64,000 nt of DNA. It comes from Phaeodactylum tricornutum CCAP 1055/1. Taxonomy: Eukaryota > Bacillariophyta > Bacillariophyceae > Surirellales > Neidiaceae. Position numbers and translations under genes: made by a program. Within the stretch, counting starts at the first letter, position 1. Each line of letters opens with the position of its first letter. The notes under the pieces were generated by a model. That model saw nothing but the letters and a program-made list of their open reading frames with translations. It was not told where the DNA came from and did not search any database. Positions 53,992 to 62,059 of this stretch are shown here, piece after piece. The stretch spans positions 124,001 to 188,000 of the forward strand of contig NC_011691.1 of NCBI RefSeq assembly GCF_000150955.2. Reading direction: 5' to 3'.

Positions 53992-56007
53992 ATGAAGGTG
54001 AAACGAGTTCGACTTCCCAACCAATGTATTGCTCGTAATCGAATTGCATTTAAATTTCGACGACCTGGCTTCAAACTTCTACAAGGCGTTGTATGTAAAC
54101 ATCGACAATCGATCAAAACGCAGCAAATTACCATGATATCGGTGGAAACAACGCAGAGCGGAGCTCCTACAGCGGAATGGGCGGTGGAGAAGGACGAGCC
54201 ACGGTCGGCCAACTGGGATCCCGCATCATTCGAAGAACAGTTACAAAATAGTGGGAGCGCTTCCTCGTGGAAACATGACTCCAAAAATAGAAACAAACAA
54301 AGTCGTCTCCAGGATATATCCTTTGAATTTGATTCGGCAGTGGATAAGGAGCAGCCGTGGCCGTTTGACTCAAGCCCCTGCGCTTGGCGAGCAAAAGTGC
54401 CTAATACGAATGAGAAAATCAACCAGCAGCTCTATGATCTCACGTTTGTTGCAAGGAACAACTGCGACAAAAAAGTTGATGACATGTATGAAAAAACGCA
54501 CGTTTGCCCAAAAGAAATCTGCGGCTTCTCTCCTTGTAGCGACAGCAGTACCTCCAGCAGTGACAAAAGCGGAGGCCATTCGTTCTGTGGAGACATTGAT
54601 GATGCATCTGGTTTCCACTCACGCAATACGTGTGCTTCGTCGTCTAGACGGTCGCAAAGGAGCGACCACCTATTGAAACTTGCAAGTGGACCACACCGAC
54701 GGGAACAATCCTACTATCAAACATTGGCTTGGAATCGCAGGACGGAGTCCATGGATTCAAATGATGCCTTGGATTGTAACTTCGAGTATTCGCCTCCGAC
54801 GAAACCGTCAGGCTCACGTACACATAAGCGATCAGGCTCTGAGACCAACGTAAGGAAGAGAATCGATAAAAGCAATCAGAATGGACAAGACCCGCTGGCT
54901 GCTTCTTGCCATGGCCAGATAGAGACTAAAATCAGGAAAAATGTGCGCCGAAAAACAACTAGAGATAAAGATGCCTTGTCAGCTACATGCCATGGGCAGA
55001 TTGAGCAAATCGAGCAGACAGTCAGCAAAGTTCGTCGCTCGAGTCGTCGTCCAAAACGCCGAGAAGAGGATGACCCAGTTGCAATGCCCGGCGAGCAAAT
55101 TCAACCGGTTCAAACAATACGGAACGACAACGTTGCATTGTCGACGTCTTCGGCAAAAGGCCAAAGCGAATATGGTGCGGATCTAGGAGGGGCATCTGTT
55201 CACGGTACGGTCTCTATCAGCCGCGTCCGCAGCAACACACAGACGCGTTGTATCGATCCGTTGCGGAACGCTTCAAAACGAAAAGAGATCAAGGTCAAGG
55301 CGGACCATCAAGGACAAAAGAGTCGTGGCATGCCCACTGTACATAATCAGTGCTCAGAGGAATCTAGCCATGGAAGAAATGTCGACAACAAAGAGTTGAA
55401 TATTTCGCGATCTTCAGGCCGTCACAAAATGCGACAGGAACGGTCTTCCTTGCAACCTTCGGCTGCGCAGCACCAGAAGCCAGTATCCTCGCGAATTTTG
55501 AGCAACTCAAGATCATCTCGACATCTGATTCGCTCTGGATCTTCCAAAAGCATGGACGACTCAAGCTCTCGGATAAGATCAGGTCCCCAAAGCGCATCGC
55601 GTAGCACAAGCTTCTTAGAGCCAAAAGACACGCAAGTCAATCAGAGCAGCGATCGTATAGAGACTGATTCGGATGAAGAGTTCGCTATCGATGGTTTGGG
55701 ATCTCGGACTAAGGATATATCCATGGATCGACTCGGGAGCGCGCGTTCCATGCTTCGTAGACGGCCAAATATCATCGGACCGCGCCGGGACCTTCTCGTT
55801 TTGTTAAAAGAAAAAAAGGCTTTTTCGAAAAACGATTTCATGAACAAAGAAAACCGACGACTTTTGCACTTCATCACGTACGAGCGGCAAATGGGTGTGT
55901 CAATGAAGGCCCTTCACAGAACCATCAAAAAGGAAATGGCGGAGACCTGCAGTGATTTGGGGAAAAGAGGGGTCCCTATTGAAAAGGTGGTTTCCCAATC
56001 GGACTAA
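53992..56007 (+). CDS. Long basic, disordered protein, unknown
   Basis: 671 residues from the ATG at 53992; a second ATG at 54133 would remove a basic leader and is also credible. Most of the chain is Ser/Arg/Lys-rich without folded domains. A degenerate internal repeat is visible: DPLAASCHGQIETKIRKNVRRK, DALSATCHGQIEQIEQTVSKVRRSSRR, then DPVAMPGEQIQPVQ. Only the C-terminal 75 residues look folded and conserved (GPRRDLLVLLKEKKAFSKNDFMNKENRRLLHF, then KALHRTIKKEM). No signal peptide, so it is probably nuclear or cytosolic. Its neighbours to the right are also long disordered basic proteins, but I see no clear homology among them. Confidence 0.65.
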   Translation: MKVKRVRLPNQCIARNRIAFKFRRPGFKLLQGVVCKHRQSIKTQQITMISVETTQSGAPTAEWAVEKDEPRSANWDPASFEEQLQNSGSASSWKHDSKNRNKQSRLQDISFEFDSAVDKEQPWPFDSSPCAWRAKVPNTNEKINQQLYDLTFVARNNCDKKVDDMYEKTHVCPKEICGFSPCSDSSTSSSDKSGGHSFCGDIDDASGFHSRNTCASSSRRSQRSDHLLKLASGPHRREQSYYQTLAWNRRTESMDSNDALDCNFEYSPPTKPSGSRTHKRSGSETNVRKRIDKSNQNGQDPLAASCHGQIETKIRKNVRRKTTRDKDALSATCHGQIEQIEQTVSKVRRSSRRPKRREEDDPVAMPGEQIQPVQTIRNDNVALSTSSAKGQSEYGADLGGASVHGTVSISRVRSNTQTRCIDPLRNASKRKEIKVKADHQGQKSRGMPTVHNQCSEESSHGRNVDNKELNISRSSGRHKMRQERSSLQPSAAQHQKPVSSRILSNSRSSRHLIRSGSSKSMDDSSSRIRSGPQSASRSTSFLEPKDTQVNQSSDRIETDSDEEFAIDGLGSRTKDISMDRLGSARSMLRRRPNIIGPRRDLLVLLKEKKAFSKNDFMNKENRRLLHFITYERQMGVSMKALHRTIKKEMAETCSDLGKRGVPIEKVVSQSD

Positions 56008-56554
56008 ATAAAACTCACAGGTAGAGATCTCCTAGATAGGTGCGATGTTTTTTTGTTGGTTTACATTAAAAACACTGACAATGAACAGTATCCCCAAAAG
56101 TATCTTGTGAAGCCCTAGCAGAAGGACGGAATTGGTAATTGGGCCCACTGTTAGCGAGATATCTGACGGTTAAATGTCTGTGACGGTGAAGCATCTGAAG
56201 CTGAACAAGCCTCATAGGGCTTTCTGCAAGCCATGTGACAGTAAATACATATTGCTAAATTATTCTTATTTGACGGCATGATTATTATCTTTGTACATTA
56301 TACTGCTGTTCTGTGATGAACAAAGTCTCAAAGACGCTTCGATATGATAGGGAAAGTCATTCTGGCCAAAAATGACTCTTTTCACAATATGTGAGAAACC
56401 ACAATCCACGATCGGTCTGATAGCAGCAAAGGTCAGGCTTTTCTTTCGGGTGCGAGTGCAAGAAAGAAAGCTTTACGGAAAGGCAGTGCGTCTTTTGGAA
56501 CAAGCACCCACCCATATCGCAAGACAACTCCTTTCCTGAGAATCACAATCGACC

Positions 56555-58759
56555 ATGGAAGTAGGCTCACTTCTCCAACCAGAGCGTCTTATATCCGCTC
56601 ACAACCAGTACTGTCGAGCTTATAAAAAGAGTCCGTCCAAAAACGATAGTAGAAACGGTCGTGGCAAAAGGAGGCCTGGCAGGAAAAGTAACGGCGACAA
56701 GGCACGCCGCCGGCACAGCCGAAGCGTGTCGAAGGACCGAGCAAGCCGAAAAGAGCTGAGAAGTTCTCTAGTTGATGATGAGGACGACCGTGGTACGAGA
56801 AGAAGGAGACGGAAAGTTGTAGACCACCACGAAGACATCCAAAGCGGGGAGAATGCAAGAGTCCATCCAAGCCGAAACAACAATATACATGTAGACCAGA
56901 AAGCAGTGAATTCAGATTCAGAAAGCGAAAACAGAGACTGGAGCTCGACTCCAACTAGAGAATCAAAAGAATTGTCCAAGTCGACATATTCACAGTCAGC
57001 TTGTCACGATGAGCAACTTTTGAACACTTTAAATAAATCAAAATTGCTGATAGGATCGGGTGCAATTCCAGATATGAGCCGAGGCGAGCTGAAGGCGTCC
57101 CAGTCTACTGCCCGGACAAAGCTTGACGTCGATGCTCCATATGTGGGAAAGACTGTAGACCGGCGAGATTCGATGGGTACTGCTAAATTGGAAATCTGGC
57201 GTTGCCAGTTGACCACAGAACAGCGTGCTTGGGTGGGGGTTTGCAACATTCTGGACGATGATGAAGATCAAAGCGTGCTGAGTAAGGATGTGCTTCCGCC
57301 CGAGATATTACAAGCGATGAGTGAATCTGTGTGTAGCATGCAGAGCTCTTCCATCCGCTTAAAATCGCAAGCTTTGACTGATATGAGCATCGGCGATGAT
57401 GATATTTCCGAAACGTCCGATGATCGCGATTTGAAGAAGCTTTGCGGCTTTGTTGGGTCGAATAACAAAATGCCGTCATTAATGAACTCAAGTTTTTCGT
57501 CGTTCCAGTCGGAGATTTCGGAAGCCACTGCAGTGTCGTTGCTGTCACAAGTTTCTGCTAAGAATTTGATTGTACAGGAGCATGTTACAGACCAAGCGCT
57601 GAAAGGCTTTCTTGAAAACATAGCGCAACTCTTGGAAAAGAAGAGAATAGAGAGCAAAGCTGCAATAGAAGTTGAGCGCCCTCACAATAGCGATCCTATT
57701 TTCGAAATGTTCTCGTGGAGTGCGAAGAAAAATATAGATCAGCAAAAGGAACAGGAAGAATACACGAGAAATAAACATGAACAAGGGGAAAAAAGTTCTC
57801 TCGAAACGCCGGACGAGGTTGACTACGGATACGAAGACCACGAGCCTGCACCTTTTCCTCTGGAAGATCATTGCCAGACTTATGAGAGCGGTAATAGAGC
57901 AATATCAAACAGTTCCAGTGACGAGAAACCGCTTCAATACTCCTACGAAGGAGACACATCCAACCCATACGGCTATGGAGAATGTCAACCTTCCTTTGTG
58001 AAAGCAACCTGCTGCGACGGACAAGATCATCTGATCGTTGAGAAAATAAATGCCTACCATGAAAACCCATACCTTAAAGGTCCACCATCCGCATCGGTTG
58101 TGAGTACAATGAACAGTTCGATGCCCAGTCTGACATCAGTTAAAGAAAGCGAAGTCTCCCAAGGGTCAAAGCTCATGGCGTTAAAATGGACGTCATTTGG
58201 TGACTTGGACTTTGAAGCGACAAGCGGCGTTGACCATCCCTTCCCGTTTCAACTAGAGCCGGAGGGAGAAGAAGAGAATGTACAGAAGCCGGTTGTGAAA
58301 ACGAAGCGATCTGGGAAAAATTCTCGAAAGAAGAAAGTCAAAGACGCAAAGAAGAGGAAAGTGAAGAGAGCCGCTCAGAAAGCCACCAACCCCCGGGCTC
58401 TCGACAGACTCAACGGTTGCGGAAATGAAGAAGTTATATACATGACACCAAAGCCGCAGTCTACGAAAACAATATATGGGACAAAAGAGTTGCCGAAATC
58501 GATTCTATCCCGCAATAATCCAGCTCCTAGCCCTGAGGGATTCCCATGTCTCCGCAAAGAGAAGAACAGGAAAAAACGCTACAAGGAGACAAAGAGCCCA
58601 TTTCAAGCCATACGAAACCGTATCCCCAGTTTGACCTTCTTTGGAAAAGGTCGAAGAGGTTCTCCAACTTCCGTGATGAATATGGGTAGACAGGAGGCTC
58701 ATTTCTTCGAAGACTTTGAAGAGTACGTTGAAGAAGAGTGGGGAGGCCTGCTTGATTAA
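56555..58759 (+). CDS. Long Ser/Arg-rich disordered protein, unknown
   Basis: 734 residues, ATG at 56555. The N-terminal 110 residues are strongly basic (GKRRPGRKSNGDKARRRHSRSVSKD, RRRRRKVVDHHED). The middle is acidic and Ser-rich, with short predicted helices (RAWVGVCNILDDDE, LKGFLENIAQLLEKKRIESKAAIEVERP). A lysine-rich stretch (SGKNSRKKKVKDAKKRKVKRAAQK) resembles a bipartite nuclear signal. The C-terminus ends FFEDFEEYVEEEWGG, an acidic Trp-containing tail. No enzymatic motif is seen. Such proteins are often chromatin- or RNA-associated; this is inference. Confidence 0.65.
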   Translation: MEVGSLLQPERLISAHNQYCRAYKKSPSKNDSRNGRGKRRPGRKSNGDKARRRHSRSVSKDRASRKELRSSLVDDEDDRGTRRRRRKVVDHHEDIQSGENARVHPSRNNNIHVDQKAVNSDSESENRDWSSTPTRESKELSKSTYSQSACHDEQLLNTLNKSKLLIGSGAIPDMSRGELKASQSTARTKLDVDAPYVGKTVDRRDSMGTAKLEIWRCQLTTEQRAWVGVCNILDDDEDQSVLSKDVLPPEILQAMSESVCSMQSSSIRLKSQALTDMSIGDDDISETSDDRDLKKLCGFVGSNNKMPSLMNSSFSSFQSEISEATAVSLLSQVSAKNLIVQEHVTDQALKGFLENIAQLLEKKRIESKAAIEVERPHNSDPIFEMFSWSAKKNIDQQKEQEEYTRNKHEQGEKSSLETPDEVDYGYEDHEPAPFPLEDHCQTYESGNRAISNSSSDEKPLQYSYEGDTSNPYGYGECQPSFVKATCCDGQDHLIVEKINAYHENPYLKGPPSASVVSTMNSSMPSLTSVKESEVSQGSKLMALKWTSFGDLDFEATSGVDHPFPFQLEPEGEEENVQKPVVKTKRSGKNSRKKKVKDAKKRKVKRAAQKATNPRALDRLNGCGNEEVIYMTPKPQSTKTIYGTKELPKSILSRNNPAPSPEGFPCLRKEKNRKKRYKETKSPFQAIRNRIPSLTFFGKGRRGSPTSVMNMGRQEAHFFEDFEEYVEEEWGGLLD

Positions 58760-58931
58760 CTGTAAGTTATGCTTATAGATTACAAACGCTGTACATTTTA
58801 CAGTTAGCTATCATTCAACTAGGTGCTTTGAAGAAGTCGGAAGTAAGCTGCATTCCTCGACAAGAAAATATACTGAAAAAACTAGTACTTGGAATGTTAG
58901 TATACCGCCTTCAGCGACTCCTCCCTATGAG

Positions 58932-60641
58932 CTACCATCCGAAGTCCACCATACGGCGACGTACATCCGATTGAGGTGTAACCTTAGTAGATGAAGATTG
59001 ACGACTACGCATCCTAGACAGCGATGGTACGACTGACTTGGTATCGCTATCAACTCCACTGCTCAATGATCCACGGCGTTTTGGCTTCACGTTACGCGCT
59101 CGCTTTAGCTCAGAACCTGACTGCTTGAATGAGTGCCCTTCAACTATCATGCTCGAAATCTTCGCTGGCTTGCGCTCCATCGCTGGTGAGATTTTCGCCG
59201 AGATGCCAGCTGAGCCACTCACTCCATAGCTGCTAGACTCCTGCATCTTTACCGAAGGATTTTGTCTTCCGGGCCTTTGACGATCCGGCGAAACCACGGG
59301 AAAAGCATTGAGGTTGGATTTTGCTATCTTGGAAGTGAACAGATTACTGGCGCGGACGGAGCTGCGTTTTTCCTTCTCGCGACACATTTTAGGGCTTTTT
59401 TTGGAAGCGATCGTTTTTACATCATTGAGAGCTCTGAAAGTGTCGGATGGCTCTAAAGATTTGAGACCATAGTGCTGCAAGGATTGACGCCGTTGTCCTC
59501 GTAGGGTGTTCCTCTCTAGTCGGCGTATTGGCTGCGCTGCATTCGTGGATGACATACGCCGCTGTGGGGTAGAAAGACTATCTAAGACGGCAGCTGCAGC
59601 GGCGCTGGACTTGCTTATACGATGTCGATTTCGTTTTTCCCTAGCCTCTGCAAGTGAAGTCTGGGCTTCCGAAAGGGGTGGCGATTCACTCGTTTTGACT
59701 CGATCAAACTTTTTGAGGGTCACAGGGAAGTTTGGCATATCGCCAGGCAATGTTCTGCTTGAAGCATTAATGGTCTGATCTTTTCGCCTACTATGTACAT
59801 GATTTGTTGCTGGCAAACCGTTGGACTGTGCAACAATTTCTACAAGCTCCAGCAGAGTGTTCATCGCTGCAACTTCAACGCTGTTCCGACGTGGTGCATT
59901 TCGGGGGTTTTGCTCGGCCGATGACAGTTGCGTTGCCCCAGATGAATCCATGCTGTGTCTCCGGTTTATTCGATACAAGGATGCAAGAGACGTTGTGTTT
60001 GGGGGGTTCTTTTGCATCGTCTTTCTTGGTGTCTTAGGTTTCTGTTCTTGACTCTCGTTGTATTTTTCAAAGGAGATGTCTAGCTCGTGACACTTTGTTA
60101 CTTGTGGACGCTCAACAAGCCCATGCGGCACAGACAAACAAAGCTTAGTTGCACTTCGCTCTCTTTTGTGCCTCTGTCCTTGTTGTGCTGCTGGACTCGA
60201 ACGCCGCTTCACGTGAGGCGATACCTTTTTTTGTTCAGATGATCGACCCCGTGTAGAATTTCTCTTGTTCGTTTGCTTGTGGTCCAGATTGTGCAAGCGA
60301 GTAGTAGTAAAGCATGTGGGATCCTTTCGTCCGGCTGGCGAGCACGTTTCCTTTGTTATTTGATTCGGCGTATCCTTTCGTTGTCCAGGAGTACTTTGTA
60401 GCAGAAAACTTGGGCAGTCCAGCTCAGCTGCTGAAACTGCGGGAGTGGATTTTCTTCGAAAAGCCTGTACACGCCGCGACCTTGGTGTAATATTTAGCGT
60501 TTCTATTCGATCCGTATTCGCTCCCAGATTGGAATCGAAATCGGCGAAATAGACTGGCCCGTAGGCGACTCCGGTCCGAAACGAGGAGGTGGGAATGTCT
60601 CCCATACTTTGCCTCCGAGGGAGAACCCTGCCATGCTCCAT
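58932..60641 (-). CDS. Basic disordered protein, unknown
   Basis: 569 residues from the ATG at 60641 (the open frame begins two codons earlier with GTG). It is rich in Arg, Ser and Thr, with many R-R-x-S sites that suit basophilic kinases (PRRQSMG, RRRMSST, RRNSVEV, RRGSLSS). A short helix (VAAMNTLLELVEIVAQSNGL) may be the only ordered segment. The C-terminus is RSRQSSSTKVTPQSDVRRRMVDFGW. The short N-terminal motif SMGDIPTSSFRTG and the terminal DVRRRMVDFGW look like linear binding motifs. Convergent with the gene at 56555. No function assigned. Confidence 0.62.
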   Translation of the reverse strand: MEHGRVLPRRQSMGDIPTSSFRTGVAYGPVYFADFDSNLGANTDRIETLNITPRSRRVQAFRRKSTPAVSAAELDCPSFLLQSTPGQRKDTPNQITKETCSPAGRKDPTCFTTTRLHNLDHKQTNKRNSTRGRSSEQKKVSPHVKRRSSPAAQQGQRHKRERSATKLCLSVPHGLVERPQVTKCHELDISFEKYNESQEQKPKTPRKTMQKNPPNTTSLASLYRINRRHSMDSSGATQLSSAEQNPRNAPRRNSVEVAAMNTLLELVEIVAQSNGLPATNHVHSRRKDQTINASSRTLPGDMPNFPVTLKKFDRVKTSESPPLSEAQTSLAEAREKRNRHRISKSSAAAAAVLDSLSTPQRRMSSTNAAQPIRRLERNTLRGQRRQSLQHYGLKSLEPSDTFRALNDVKTIASKKSPKMCREKEKRSSVRASNLFTSKIAKSNLNAFPVVSPDRQRPGRQNPSVKMQESSSYGVSGSAGISAKISPAMERKPAKISSMIVEGHSFKQSGSELKRARNVKPKRRGSLSSGVDSDTKSVVPSLSRMRSRQSSSTKVTPQSDVRRRMVDFGW

Positions 60642-61428
60642 TGCCACTTCAGTATCTGCTTTGGATGATCCAAACCTTTGTTTCCGACGCGGTAGATTGC
60701 AGTGTCAAAAAATATCTTCCGTTAGGCAGGAAATGGCATTGAAGGTGTTGGGATGGGAACGTTGCAATAAACAAGGCATTTTCAACACTGGCTCTATCAT
60801 TACGTTGTTGAACTATTCCCCAAATTGTTCTACGGATGCAACCGTTTGTTCAGAGTGTCACAATGACCCTCAAATTATCTACGATCAACAGCAAATGTCT
60901 GCGCAACGATTCAAAATTACATTTATGACTAGAGGTTATGTTTTGTACAAAGCCCTTTTGATGCCGGATCCGTTTTGCATTGCCTTTTTCATCCGACTTA
61001 CATTAAGAAGTTCACTTTAGCAGGCGTCATTGCCTCGTCGGCCACCTTGTTTTCGTTCTGTTTTGACTGTGAGTGCCACCCAGTTTTCTTCCTCTCGACG
61101 CCACACTTCATCCAACATTTTTTTTGTGACTTCTGGGCAAATCACAATATATCCACAGTCCGCTATCAGGTGAGTTGCCAGTCTTGAACAGTAAGGGAAT
61201 TTGATTTCGCGTGGACCCACAGAAACAAGAGTAGGTGAACTAACAGATACAGATGGATTTCTGACTGATTTTCGCATCCAGGAGGCTGAATAATTGACTC
61301 CGTAATCTCCCACTGGGACCTAGTACCTTCGGAGTCGTTTGTCCAAATGTTCAAACGGCTCCTTTTCTTACAAGAGACAGTTAACAACATACAGTTGAAA
61401 ATACTGACTTGGCATGGAATCTGGTCTC

Positions 61429-61467
61429 TAACAGTAAATACTGTACATTAACAGTAAATACTGTACA
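61429..61467. repeat. Two-copy 20-bp tandem repeat with internal palindrome
   Basis: TAACAGTAAATACTGTACAT is repeated directly almost twice. Each unit contains ACAGTA-AA-TACTGT, whose arms are perfectly complementary. It lies in the 1.4-kb region between the divergent disordered-protein and sufD genes, about 600 bp before sufD, and looks operator-like. Confidence 0.7.
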
Positions 61468-61720
61468 GGTCTTGAACATCATAAGCACATCCACCGACTG
61501 ACGTTTTGCTGTCCTTTTTTCCAGAATTGGAATTTCGTTTTGATTGTGAAAAAATTGATCTTTCCAATTTTTAGGGTAGGGTAATTCGGGATTTAGCACC
61601 AAGGCTGACGTCTGCCCTTCCCCTGGAGATGAGTCAGGATGTCGCAGGGATCTAACAAAGTTCGAATCGAATGGGTCCGATCTTCAACATCCTCCGAAAT
61701 TGTGTACATTCGTCATCCGT

Positions 61721-61738
61721 TGACGTCAGCTGACGTCA
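61721..61738. promoter_or_regulatory. Double CRE palindrome upstream of sufD
   Basis: TGACGTCAGCTGACGTCA is a perfect 18-bp palindrome made of two TGACGTCA sites whose starts are exactly 10 bp apart, one helical turn. TGACGTCA is the classic CREB/ATF bZIP site. It lies about 320 bp upstream of the sufD ATG. Two bZIP dimers could bind on the same DNA face. Chance occurrence in 64 kb is very unlikely. Confidence 0.6.
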
Positions 61739-62059
61739 CACGGGGCGAGACTCATGGACCGATCCAAGGATCCTTTCCTTCCATCCGTCCATCAACTTGG
61801 TGCCCTTACATTAGGAAGCCTTATTTTTTCGGAGCAGTGTAGCACGATCGATCTCGAGTTTTGGTTGTCTCCTTCCAGCATCATTACCGTACGAAAGTCT
61901 TTCAGAGTGTTCCAGTACTGGTTTTGCAGCAGTGGTCTAATCGCTTCGTTGTTTTGCGTTATATATACTCCATCGTAGACAACTTCCAACTGTTTACAAC
62001 TCGGAATTGAAAGTCGAAAGCCTGCACACTTCCTTTGCTTTCACGTTGTTGTCGTTGCA

